Of a stretch of 64,000 bases of DNA, positions 20,872 through 29,518 are shown piece by piece; position 1 is the first letter of the stretch; each line of letters starts with the position of its first letter. The position numbers were made by a program, and so were the translations under genes. The stretch spans positions 62,001-126,000 of the forward strand of contig NZ_FMBC01000006.1 of NCBI RefSeq assembly GCF_900094795.1, given 5' to 3'. The notes below the pieces were generated by a model. It did not search any database. It had not been told where the DNA came from and saw only the letters and a program-made list of their open reading frames with translations. Source of the stretch: Kosakonia oryziphila (GTDB lineage: Bacteria > Pseudomonadota > Gammaproteobacteria > Enterobacterales > Enterobacteriaceae).

Positions 20872-23844
20872 ATGAGCCTGCAAAAATGTACCGTAATTTA
20901 CGACGGCCAGGCCCTTGTTGGCCCGGCGGATATCCCATTGATTGATTTTCTGGATGCCTGCAACAAGACCTTGCCCCATGTCTGCTATCACCCGGCGCTG
21001 GAGCCGCTGCAAACCTGCGATGTCTGTTGGGTGGAACAGGCGGGTAAATTGGTGCGTGGCTGCACGCTGCGCAGCCATGAAGGCCTGGAGATCAACAGCG
21101 CCAACCCGCATGCCAGCGCCGCCCGCGAAGAGGGAATGGATCGCCTGCTGGCGAAACATGAGCTCTACTGCACGGTCTGCGAACATAACACCGGCGACTG
21201 CACGTTGCACAACACTATGGTGGACATGCATCTGCCGATTCAGCGCTATGCGTGGCAGCGTAAACCTTACGTGAAGGACGAATCCAACCCGTTTTACACC
21301 TACGATCCTGATCAGTGCATCCTGTGCGGGCGCTGCGTGGAAGCCTGCCAGAATGTGGAAGTGAACGAAACGCTGAGCATTGATTACACCCAACAACATC
21401 CCCGTGTTTTGTGGGATGGCGGCACGCGGATTGCGGGTTCCAGTTGCGTCAGTTGCGGCCATTGCGTCACGGTTTGCCCCTGTAACGCGCTGCTGGAAAA
21501 AACCATGCAGCCCGATGCCGGGCCGTTTACCTCCATGCCCCAGTCGCTGAAACGCCCGCTAATCGACGTGGTGAAGGCGCTGGAAAATACCATCGGCGCA
21601 GAGATCGTTTCCGGGGTGTCTGTCATCGATACGCAACTGCGCCAGCAGGAGATTAAACGCACCAAAACGGTCTGTACTTACTGCGGCGTGGGATGCAGCT
21701 TTGAGATGTGGACCCGCGACCGTCATCTGCTGAAAGTCCAGCCCGTCACCGACGCGCCCGCCAACGGCATTTCCACCTGCGTGAAGGGGAAATTCGCGTG
21801 GGATTTTATTAACAGCCCGCAGCGGCTGACCACGCCGCTTATCCGCGAAAATGACCGCTTCCGGCCCGCCTCCTGGGAGGAGGCGCTGGATCTGGTCGCT
21901 AAACGGTTGCTGGCGATCCGCGATGAAACGGGGCCGGACAGTATCGGTTTTATTGGTTCCAGCAAAGGCAGTAATGAAGAAGCCTATCTGACGCAAAAAA
22001 TCGCCCGGCTGATTATCGGCACTAATAGCGTCGATAACTCCTCACGTTACTGCCAGAACCCGGCCACTGAAGGGCTGTTTCGCACCGTGGGTTATGGCGG
22101 CGATGCGGGTACTATTGCGGATTTGGCACAGGCGGAGCTGGTGGTGATCGTCGGCAGTAATACCGCAGAAAACCATCCGGTAATTGCCTCACGGCTGAAG
22201 GCCGCGAAAAAACAGCGCGGTCAGCAGTGGCTGGTGGTCGATCCGCGACGCCACGAAATGGCCGAACGCGCCGATCAGCACCTGCGCATTCACCCTGGCA
22301 CCGATCTGGTCTGGGCTTCGGCGATGTCCCGCTACATGTTTGACCACGGTTACGCCGACGAGGCGTTTCTCACTCAGCGCGTTAACAATGTCGAGGCGTA
22401 CCGCCGCTCGCTTGAACCCTTCACCCTCGATTATGCCGCGCAAATTACCGGCATTCAGGAAGCGGATCTGCGCGCGGCGGCGGAGCGGATTGGCCGCGCG
22501 GGCAGCGTCTGCATTATGTGGGCGATGGGGATCACCCAGCACAGCCACGGCGCAGATACCAGCACGGCGCTCTCCAACCTGCTACTGGTGACCGGCAACT
22601 ACGGTCGGCCGGGAACCGGCGGTTATCCGATGCGTGGGCATAACAATGTGCAGGGTGCCAGCGATTTCGGTTGCCTGAAAAATTTCTATCCTGGATATGA
22701 ATCGGTCAGCGATCCGCAGGTGCGCGATAAGTGGGCGCGCGCCTGGGGTGTGGACCCGCAGCGGCTCTCGCTGGAGATAGGCGAAGACAATTTTATGATG
22801 GTCAAACTCGCCAGCAGCGACCAGCTTCGTGCGATGTATGTGATTGGCGAAGAGACGGCTTTTTCCGATGCCGATACCACCAATGTGCATCAGGGGTTTA
22901 GCGAACTGGATTTTCTGGTGGTACAGGATCTGTTTCTCAGCCGTACCGCGCAGTTCGCTGACGTGGTGCTGCCAGGTTGCCCAAGCGTGGAAAAAGAGGG
23001 CTCGTTTGTCAACACTGAGCGGCGCATTCAGCGTTTCTACCCGGTGATGCCACCGCTCGGCGACAGCCGTCCGGACTGGCTGATCCTGACTCAGCTTGCT
23101 GCGCGGATGGGCTTCGACTGGGGATATACCCATCCGGGGCAAATCATGGCCGAGGTGGCAGGCATCGCCGGGAGTTTTGCAGGCGTTAGTTATGAGCGGC
23201 TGGAGGGCTGGAAATCGCAACTCTGGCCGGTGAAGGCGGATGGCAGCAGCACGCCGTTGCTTTATACCGACCAATTCAAAAGCGCGGATGGCCGCGCCAC
23301 GCTCTATCCGGTGAGCTGGCAGCCTCCGGCGGAAGAGGCAGATGCCGACTACGATCTGCTGCTGAATAATGGCCGCATGCTGGAGCATTTTCAGTCCACG
23401 AATCAGAGCGGCAGAGGCGGGCGCACCACCAGCTTATCCCCCGAATGGTATGTCGAAATCAGCCCTGAACTGGCGGCTGGCCGTAACCTGAACACTGGCG
23501 ACTGGGTCAGGCTGAGTTCCCGCCGTGGCGCACTGGAGATCCCGGTGCTGGTCACTGATCGGGTGCAGGGCAAGGTGCTGTTTATCTCGATTCATCAGGG
23601 TAAAGAGGGCATCAATCAGTTGACCGGCGAACATCACGATCCGGCGGTGAATACGCCAGCCTATAAAGAGATCGCCATCCGCCTCGACGCGCTTGACAGA
23701 ACGCCCCATCCCAATCCTTTACCGGAACATAACTTCCGCCACGGTAAGCGTACTCCCATCTCCAGGGTGCCGGTGGAAGAGAAATGGCGTCGTGACGATT
23801 ACCGCGAGCCGCCGGAACATGAACCTCATCCGGAGAAATTTTAA
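20872..23844 (+). CDS. Molybdenum formate dehydrogenase catalytic subunit, ForC/YrhE type
   Basis: A 990-residue protein. The N-terminal 2Fe-2S domain has Cys38, Cys49, Cys52 and Cys64, followed by a Cys/His cluster (HELYCTVCEHNTGDC) and two 4Fe-4S motifs (DQCILCGRCVEAC; SSCVSCGHCVTVCPC). The molybdopterin domain opens with VCTYCGVGCSF. The likely Mo-ligand Cys is in SSRYCQNPATEG, a Cys form rather than selenocysteine. The C-terminal MGD-binding domain runs from about residue 820. This layout matches B. subtilis ForC proteins (YrhE, YjgC), which pair with a DUF1641 partner, as here. It oxidises formate to CO2 in the cytoplasm. It is the first gene of an overlapping four-gene operon; GAGGAAG precedes the ATG. 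Confidence 0.85.
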   Translation: MSLQKCTVIYDGQALVGPADIPLIDFLDACNKTLPHVCYHPALEPLQTCDVCWVEQAGKLVRGCTLRSHEGLEINSANPHASAAREEGMDRLLAKHELYCTVCEHNTGDCTLHNTMVDMHLPIQRYAWQRKPYVKDESNPFYTYDPDQCILCGRCVEACQNVEVNETLSIDYTQQHPRVLWDGGTRIAGSSCVSCGHCVTVCPCNALLEKTMQPDAGPFTSMPQSLKRPLIDVVKALENTIGAEIVSGVSVIDTQLRQQEIKRTKTVCTYCGVGCSFEMWTRDRHLLKVQPVTDAPANGISTCVKGKFAWDFINSPQRLTTPLIRENDRFRPASWEEALDLVAKRLLAIRDETGPDSIGFIGSSKGSNEEAYLTQKIARLIIGTNSVDNSSRYCQNPATEGLFRTVGYGGDAGTIADLAQAELVVIVGSNTAENHPVIASRLKAAKKQRGQQWLVVDPRRHEMAERADQHLRIHPGTDLVWASAMSRYMFDHGYADEAFLTQRVNNVEAYRRSLEPFTLDYAAQITGIQEADLRAAAERIGRAGSVCIMWAMGITQHSHGADTSTALSNLLLVTGNYGRPGTGGYPMRGHNNVQGASDFGCLKNFYPGYESVSDPQVRDKWARAWGVDPQRLSLEIGEDNFMMVKLASSDQLRAMYVIGEETAFSDADTTNVHQGFSELDFLVVQDLFLSRTAQFADVVLPGCPSVEKEGSFVNTERRIQRFYPVMPPLGDSRPDWLILTQLAARMGFDWGYTHPGQIMAEVAGIAGSFAGVSYERLEGWKSQLWPVKADGSSTPLLYTDQFKSADGRATLYPVSWQPPAEEADADYDLLLNNGRMLEHFQSTNQSGRGGRTTSLSPEWYVEISPELAAGRNLNTGDWVRLSSRRGALEIPVLVTDRVQGKVLFISIHQGKEGINQLTGEHHDPAVNTPAYKEIAIRLDALDRTPHPNPLPEHNFRHGKRTPISRVPVEEKWRRDDYREPPEHEPHPEKF

Positions 23845-24323
23845 TGGCGAAATCGATTGAGTATCAGCCGGAACCGGCAAAAATCGGGCCGGACGCCCGA
23901 GAAGAACTGGATCGCCTGCTGGAAACCCTGCACCAGCACGGTGTGCTGCGGTTGCTGAACGATCTGGTCGCGGCGAACAACGAAGTGGCGCAGATCCTCG
24001 TCAACGGCTTGCAGCGGCAGGGCACGCTGAACGCCATTCAGAATATCTCCCTGATGCTGATGGCGCTCTCTTCATTGCCGCCGGATCGCGTCTATAAACT
24101 GGCCTTTGGCCTGCGCGATCTGGCAGAGGCAATAAGCCAGCCAAAAGCCGATGACGAGGAAAAAGCGCCCGGCGTACATGGAGCGTGGAAGATGTTGCAG
24201 GATGACGATCTCTGGCGCGCACTGCGTCCGCTGATCCATGGGCTGGCGGCGTTTTCCCGGCGTATGGAGGAGCCGGTAGACAAGCCGATCTCCGCTTTTA
24301 CCGGTAAGCCCAGCGATGCCTGA
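23844..24323 (+). CDS. DUF1641 protein, ForE-like formate dehydrogenase partner
   Basis: A 159-residue soluble protein. The core LNDLVAANNEVAQILVNGLQ (~residues 38-57) and NISLMLMALSSLPPDRVY are the DUF1641 signature. Its start overlaps the previous stop (TAATG), so translation is coupled. In B. subtilis the DUF1641 partner ForE links the catalytic subunit to menaquinone; that knowledge is from memory of the family. Here it lies between the formate dehydrogenase and a quinol oxidase, which fits the same electron-transfer role. No membrane helix is visible. Confidence 0.78.
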   Translation: MAKSIEYQPEPAKIGPDAREELDRLLETLHQHGVLRLLNDLVAANNEVAQILVNGLQRQGTLNAIQNISLMLMALSSLPPDRVYKLAFGLRDLAEAISQPKADDEEKAPGVHGAWKMLQDDDLWRALRPLIHGLAAFSRRMEEPVDKPISAFTGKPSDA

Positions 24324-25707
24324 TATCAGTCCGGAAACGGCTCTGCTGCTGGCGCGTACGCAATTCGCTTTCACCATCGGCTTCCATATTGTGCTGGCGG
24401 CATTCACTATTGGCCTCGCGCAGTTTCTGATGCTGCTGGAAGGGATGTGGCTTTGGCGCAGGCAGCAGGTCTGGCTCAGCCTGTGGCGCTACTGGAGCAA
24501 AATCTTCGCTCTCAATGTTGCCGTCGGCGTGGTGACTGGCGTGGTGATGGAGTTTGCTTTCGGTACCAACTGGAGCGGGCTGGCGAGCCGGACGGGCGCA
24601 GTGCTCGGGCCGATGCTCTATATGGAAGTGCTGGTGGCGTTCTTCCTTGAAACCGGTTTTATGGGCGTGATGCTGTTCGGCATGGGCAAGGTGCGGCCGT
24701 GGGTCCATCTTATGGCGACCTGCATTGTGGCGCTGGGATCGTTTTTCAGCGCCTTCTGGATCCTCGCGGCGAACTCGTGGATGCAAACACCAGACGGTTT
24801 TGCCATCGGCGCGGATGGCCGTTTTCGCCCCGTGGACTGGTGGGCGGTAATTTTTAACCCGTCGTTTCCGTGGCGGATGGCGCACATGGTAGCGGCCGCG
24901 CTGCTCGGCACCGCCTGTCTGGTCGCAGCCAGTGGCGCATGGCATTTGCTGCGCGATGTGCGTCATCCTGCGGCACGTAAAATGTTCTCTCTCGGTATGT
25001 GGATGCTGGTAGTGATGGCACCGCTGCAAATCGTGCTTGGCGATCTGCATGGCGAAAACACCCGCGATCACCAGCCGGTAAAACTGGCGGCGATGGAAGG
25101 GAGCTGGAATCCGCCGCCGCCGGGTGAAGGCGAGCCGATGCGGCTGTTTGCGCTGCCGGATATGGCCGAACAGCGCAACCATTATGAAGTCGCCATCCCC
25201 GATATCGGTTCACTCTACCTGCGCCATAACCTGAGTGGCACCATTCATAGCCTCAACCAATACCCCACCAACGAACTACCGTGGGTGCCGTTGGTGTTCT
25301 GGTCTTTTCGCCTGATGGTCGGCCTTGGCCTGTTGATGGCCACGGCGGGTATCGCCGGGCTGGTGGTGCGCCTGCGCGGTCGTCTGTGGCGCGCGCGTTG
25401 GTTGCATAAGCTGATGGTGCTGATGGCTCCAGCCGGGTTTATCGCCATGCTGGCGGGGTGGGTGGTAACGGAGGCCGGACGCCAGCCGTGGACGGTATAT
25501 GGCCTGCTGCGCACCGATGAAAGTGCATCGCCGATAGCCCCGGGTTTACTGTTGGGTTCACTGGCGGCTACCGTCACCGTTTATCTGCTGCTGTTCAGCC
25601 TCGGGCTGTGGTTTTTGCTGCGTTTGCTCGCGCACCCGCCGCAGTCGGACGAAGAGAGCGCAATGCCGGAAGTGGCGCAACGTACGGGAAGAGGAGCCGA
25701 TGAATGA
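24316..25707 (+). CDS. cioA: Cytochrome bd-type quinol oxidase subunit I, CIO type (first set)
   Basis: A 463-residue membrane protein, short like cyanide-insensitive oxidases and unlike the ~520-residue E. coli CydA. The N-terminal helix carries a haem-ligand His (FTIGFHIV), the paired acidic site is FFLETGFMG, and GRQPW near residue 395 is the family signature. The Q-loop between the GDLHGENT segment and FWSFRLMVG is short. It starts 8 bases inside the DUF1641 gene. It oxidises quinol and reduces oxygen without proton pumping. Direct operon linkage to a formate dehydrogenase is unusual. Confidence 0.87.
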   Translation: MPDISPETALLLARTQFAFTIGFHIVLAAFTIGLAQFLMLLEGMWLWRRQQVWLSLWRYWSKIFALNVAVGVVTGVVMEFAFGTNWSGLASRTGAVLGPMLYMEVLVAFFLETGFMGVMLFGMGKVRPWVHLMATCIVALGSFFSAFWILAANSWMQTPDGFAIGADGRFRPVDWWAVIFNPSFPWRMAHMVAAALLGTACLVAASGAWHLLRDVRHPAARKMFSLGMWMLVVMAPLQIVLGDLHGENTRDHQPVKLAAMEGSWNPPPPGEGEPMRLFALPDMAEQRNHYEVAIPDIGSLYLRHNLSGTIHSLNQYPTNELPWVPLVFWSFRLMVGLGLLMATAGIAGLVVRLRGRLWRARWLHKLMVLMAPAGFIAMLAGWVVTEAGRQPWTVYGLLRTDESASPIAPGLLLGSLAATVTVYLLLFSLGLWFLLRLLAHPPQSDEESAMPEVAQRTGRGADE

Positions 25708-26687
25708 GTGACGTGTTGGGGTTACCCTGGCTGCAAACACTGTCGGCGGCGGCGCTGGTGCTGAGCGTGTGGATCTACGTGCTGCTTGATGGCACCGATC
25801 TCGGCACCGGTATGCTGTGTGGATTGCAGCGAGATGCCGCTTCCCGCAAGAGGATTAATCTCTCATTGCTGCCGGTGTGGGACGGTAACGAAACCTGGCT
25901 GGTGCTGGCGGCAGGAGGGCTGCTCGGGCTGTTTCCGCTGGCATATGCCATTATTCTCAGCGCGCTGTATGTCCCGGTTTTTGCCATGCTGCTGGCGCTG
26001 GTTGTGCGTGGGATGGCAATTGAGTATCGCCACCACGCCCCGCGCCTGTTCGATACGATGCTGGTGGGCGGCTCGTTACTGGCGAGCCTCGCGCAGGGCA
26101 CTATTGTCGGCTGTCTGATCGAGGGCATTCCGAATGACGGCCAGCAGTTTAACGGCACCGGCGGCGAGTGGTTCAGCCCGTTTCCTCTGTATTGTGCACT
26201 GGCACTGGTGGTTGGTTACTGCCTGATGGGCGCCGGCTGGCTGAACTGGCGCTGCACTGGAGCATTGCAACAGTGGGGCAGACGCGCGATCCCGCCGCTT
26301 GTCGCGCTCGCCGCGTTACTGGTGGCGGGATTACTCTTCTGGACGGGGCAATTACAGGAAACCTGGCGTCGCCATCTGCTGAACCCGTGGCTGTGGCTGC
26401 CGCTACTCAGCGTGGCGGTAATCGCCGCCGCCGGGTTAGGGTTCAGCCTTACGCGGCGCTACGCGTTTATGCCGCTGGCGGCGATCCTCATGCTGGTGAG
26501 CTGCGCGTTGGGCGCGCTGGTGTTTACCCTGTTTCCGTTTATCGTTCCGGTTAATGTGATGATCCACCAGGCGGCCGCGCCGCCAGAAACGCAAAAATTT
26601 CTGCTGATCAGTTTTGCGTTACTGGTGCCCATCACGCTGCTCTATAACAGCTGGGGATTTCGCGTTTTCAGCGGCAAGATTGAGTAA
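25704..26687 (+). CDS. cioB: Cytochrome bd-type quinol oxidase subunit II, CIO type (first set)
   Basis: A 327-residue membrane protein with 8-9 hydrophobic helices. YVLLDGTDLGTGMLCGL and PVWDGNETWLVLAAGGL are the CydB/CioB signatures near the N-terminus. It overlaps subunit I by ATGA, so the two are made together. It forms the heterodimeric oxidase with the preceding product. No DUF2474/CydX-like small subunit follows; only 16 bases separate the stop from the convergent operon. This set therefore lacks the accessory peptide that the second set has. Confidence 0.87.
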   Translation: MSDVLGLPWLQTLSAAALVLSVWIYVLLDGTDLGTGMLCGLQRDAASRKRINLSLLPVWDGNETWLVLAAGGLLGLFPLAYAIILSALYVPVFAMLLALVVRGMAIEYRHHAPRLFDTMLVGGSLLASLAQGTIVGCLIEGIPNDGQQFNGTGGEWFSPFPLYCALALVVGYCLMGAGWLNWRCTGALQQWGRRAIPPLVALAALLVAGLLFWTGQLQETWRRHLLNPWLWLPLLSVAVIAAAGLGFSLTRRYAFMPLAAILMLVSCALGALVFTLFPFIVPVNVMIHQAAAPPETQKFLLISFALLVPITLLYNSWGFRVFSGKIE

Positions 26688-26703
26688 ACCTTCCCGCGTT
26701 GCC

Positions 26704-26832
26704 TTACGCGCGTAGCCCGGCCATTGACATCAGCAGCCTGAGCACAGAGCTGACGAGAAACAGGGCCAGCACGCTGGCAAACCACAGGCCAACAAACCAC
26801 ATGATTTTCGGTGCGATACGTTTAAATGACAT
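26704..26832 (-). CDS. DUF2474/CydX-like small oxidase subunit
   Basis: A 42-residue single-span peptide: basic N-terminus MSFKRIAPK, then the helix IMWFVGLWFASVLALFLVSS. Its ATG overlaps the TGA of the upstream cioB by one base (TGATG). Position, size and the MWFxGLW motif match the small subunits (DUF2474) linked to CIO-type oxidases. It probably stabilises the haems of the second oxidase. Confidence 0.75.
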   Translation of the reverse strand: MSFKRIAPKIMWFVGLWFASVLALFLVSSVLRLLMSMAGLRA

Positions 26833-27842
26833 CAGTGATACCCCGCACCATGCTGAATTTTCCCGCGAAACACATAGTAGCTCCAGAAGGTATAACCCAG
26901 GATCACCGGAATAATCAGCAGTGCGCCAACCAGCATAAAGCCCTGGCTTTGCGGCGGCGCGGCGGCCTGCCACAGCGTGATATCCGGTGGAATAATATGC
27001 GGCCAGATGCTGATGCCCAGCCCGCTAAAGCCGAGGAAAACCAGCCCCAGCGTCAAAACGAACGGCAAAATATGGTATTGCACGTTGCTCAGCGTATGCC
27101 ATAACCAGACGCTGAAGAGGATCACCAGCAGCGGAACCGGGACAAAGAACCAGATATTTGGCCGACTGAACCAGCGTTCGGCGATCGCCGCATGGGAAAG
27201 CGGCGTCCACAGGCTGATCGCGGCCATCGCCACCAGCAGCGCCAGCAACAGCGTTCTGGCGACAACACGCATTTTCTGTTGCAGGTTTCCTTCACTTTTC
27301 ATCACCAACCAACTGGCGCCCAGCAGGGCATAAGTGATAACCAGCCCAATACCGCAGAACAGGTTAAAGGGTGTCAGCCAGTCGAGCGAACCGCCGCTGA
27401 AGGTACGGCCAGTGACGGCAAAACCGTTGATCACCGCGCCGACCACCATGCCCTGCATAAAGGTCGCCAGCAGCGATCCGGCGAGAAAGGACTTATCCCA
27501 GAATGGTTTGTGATTCGGCGTGGCTTTAAAACGAAACTCAAACGCCACACCGCGAAAAATAAGACCGATCAACATTAATGTCAGCGGGATGGCCAGCGCA
27601 TCCGCGATCACCGCATAAGCGAGAGGAAACGCGCCGAAAAGCCCGGCTCCGCCGAGCACCAACCAGGTTTCGTTGCCATCCCATACCGGCGCGACGCTGT
27701 TCACCATAATGTCTCGTTCGCCGCCATCCTGAATTGCCGGGAAGAGAATACCGATGCCCAGATCGAAGCCGTCCATCACGATATACATCAATGTGGCAAA
27801 GACGATAATGACAAACCAGATAAGCGATAAATCGATGCCCAT
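26832..27842 (-). CDS. cioB: Cytochrome bd-type oxidase subunit II, CIO type (second set)
   Basis: A 336-residue membrane protein with MDGFDLGIGILFPA and APVWDGNETWLVLGGAG near the start. It lies between subunit I (TAATG overlap) and the DUF2474 peptide (TGATG overlap), so three genes are translationally coupled. It resembles the first set in fold but the sequences differ widely, so this is not a recent duplication. It forms the oxygen-reducing quinol oxidase with subunit I in the inner membrane. Confidence 0.88.
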   Translation of the reverse strand: MGIDLSLIWFVIIVFATLMYIVMDGFDLGIGILFPAIQDGGERDIMVNSVAPVWDGNETWLVLGGAGLFGAFPLAYAVIADALAIPLTLMLIGLIFRGVAFEFRFKATPNHKPFWDKSFLAGSLLATFMQGMVVGAVINGFAVTGRTFSGGSLDWLTPFNLFCGIGLVITYALLGASWLVMKSEGNLQQKMRVVARTLLLALLVAMAAISLWTPLSHAAIAERWFSRPNIWFFVPVPLLVILFSVWLWHTLSNVQYHILPFVLTLGLVFLGFSGLGISIWPHIIPPDITLWQAAAPPQSQGFMLVGALLIIPVILGYTFWSYYVFRGKIQHGAGYH

Positions 27843-29242
27843 TATTTTTTCTCCTCCGCCTGCAAACGTTCACCCGCCGCGGAGAGCGGGCGCGTCGGTC
27901 TGCCGTCTGTTGCGTGTTCATCCCAGGGCTGCGGCCCTCTCTTAATCAACCGCACCATATAGCTGTAACCGACGCCGAAGACCGAGGTGTACACCACGAT
28001 AAAGGCCAGCAGACTCAGGCTCATCTGTAAGGTGCTGTGCAAGGAAACCGCATCTGCCGTGCGCAGCAGCCCGTAGACAACCCAGGGTTGTCGCCCGACT
28101 TCGGTGGTCACCCAACCGGCAAGAATGGCAATCAACCCCACCGGGCCCATCCACAGTGCGAAGTACAGGAAGGGACGCGATTCATACAGCCGGTGGCGAA
28201 AACGCAACCACAAAGCGGCAACACCGAGCGCAATCATCAATAGCCCCATACCTACCATCAGACGGAATGACCAAAAGACAATGGTGGAGTTGGGCCGATC
28301 CGCTTTCGGAAAATCTTTCAGCGCTGGCACTTGTTCGTGCAGCGAGTGGGTGAGGATCAGACTACCAAGCGAAGGGATTTCCACTGCGTATCGGGTGCGT
28401 TCTTGTTCCATATCCGGCAAGCCAAACAGCAACAACGGCGTGGCTTCGCCGGGCGGATTTTCCCAGTGCCCTTCAATGGCGGCGATCTTCGCTGGCTGAT
28501 GTTTCAGGGTGTTCAGGCCATGCATATCGCCAATAAACGCCTGGAGCGGCGCGACGGCCAGCGCCATCCACATCGCCATTGACAACATTTTGCGGATTGC
28601 GGGTGTGTCATTGCGGTGCAGCAAGTGCCAGGCGGCGGAAGCGCCGACGAAGAGGGCGGTGCTGAGGAAAGCGGCAATGGTCATATGCAGTAAACGGTAT
28701 GGGAACGAAGGGTTAAAAATGACCGCAAACCAGTCGACAGGGATCACCTGACCATTTTCAATGGCGAACCCTTGCGGCGTATGCATCCAGCTATTGGAGG
28801 CAAGGATCCAGAAAGTGGACATCAGCGTGCCCAGCGCCACCATGCAGGTAGCGAAAAAGTGCAGACCCGGCCCCACCTTATTCCAGCCAAACAACATCAC
28901 GCCGAGAAAACCCGCCTCAAGGAAGAAAGCGGTCAGCACCTCGTAGGTGAGTAATGGCCCGGTAATACTGCCAGCAAACTGGGAGAAGCCGCTCCAGTTC
29001 GTACCGAACTGATAAGCCATCACCAGCCCGGAAACCACACCCATGCCGAAGTTGACGGCAAAGATCTTCAGCCAGAAGTGATACATCGCGCGCCAGTCGG
29101 GATTTTTGGTTTTCAGCCATAACCCTTCAAGCACCACCAGATAGCTGGCAAGCCCGATAGTGATGGCGGGAAAAATAATGTGAAACGAGACCGTAAAGGC
29201 GAACTGAAGCCTTGCCAGATGGAATGCATCGAACTCAAACAT
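27842..29242 (-). CDS. cioA: Cytochrome bd-type oxidase subunit I, CIO type (second set)
   Basis: A 466-residue protein with a short Q-loop, as in cyanide-insensitive oxidases. FAFTVSFHIIFPA holds an N-terminal haem-ligand His, FFLEAGFLGVM the acidic pair region, and EVGRQPWVVYGLLRT the C-terminal signature. It is the first gene of the minus-strand cioA-cioB-DUF2474 operon. A 205-bp repeat begins 37 bases upstream of its start, so the promoter is either within those 37 bases or inside or beyond the repeat. Residue-level similarity to the first subunit I is moderate. Confidence 0.88.
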   Translation of the reverse strand: MFEFDAFHLARLQFAFTVSFHIIFPAITIGLASYLVVLEGLWLKTKNPDWRAMYHFWLKIFAVNFGMGVVSGLVMAYQFGTNWSGFSQFAGSITGPLLTYEVLTAFFLEAGFLGVMLFGWNKVGPGLHFFATCMVALGTLMSTFWILASNSWMHTPQGFAIENGQVIPVDWFAVIFNPSFPYRLLHMTIAAFLSTALFVGASAAWHLLHRNDTPAIRKMLSMAMWMALAVAPLQAFIGDMHGLNTLKHQPAKIAAIEGHWENPPGEATPLLLFGLPDMEQERTRYAVEIPSLGSLILTHSLHEQVPALKDFPKADRPNSTIVFWSFRLMVGMGLLMIALGVAALWLRFRHRLYESRPFLYFALWMGPVGLIAILAGWVTTEVGRQPWVVYGLLRTADAVSLHSTLQMSLSLLAFIVVYTSVFGVGYSYMVRLIKRGPQPWDEHATDGRPTRPLSAAGERLQAEEKK

Positions 29243-29279
29243 GCCCGGTTACCCCACAAAAAAACACCCCTAAACTAAG

Positions 29280-29484
29280 AGCCTATCCCATTAGGCTATT
29301 TTATTTGCCATTTTGGTCCTGGGCAGTGCTCACACAAAATGTTATAGCATTTTGAACGCCGCTTGCGGCGGCCCTTTAGGGCGAGCGAAGCGAGTAATCC
29401 TCACGTACTGAGTGTACGCTCCGGTTGTTGCGCGCTGTCCGTGCCCAAACTGGCTGCAACAATATACGCCTACTGGGATAGGCT
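29280..29484. repeat. 205-bp palindromic repeat element, copy 1
   Basis: It has 11-bp perfect terminal inverted repeats (AGCCTATCCCA, 29280-29290; TGGGATAGGCT, 29474-29484) flanked by CTAAG direct repeats (29275-29279 and 29485-29489). Internal hairpins include GCCGC/GCGGC, GCCCT/AGGGC and CGTAC/GTACG. A second copy of equal length lies at 43388. It contains no gene, so it is a MITE-like, non-autonomous element. Confidence 0.8.
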
Positions 29485-29518
29485 CTAAGGGGTGAATACG
29501 ACAGGTTATCAGTAAGTA

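Noticed and set aside
29280-29484. CRISPR repeat or BIME/REP array
   Set aside because: It is one 205-bp palindromic unit with flanking target duplication, not spaced short repeats.
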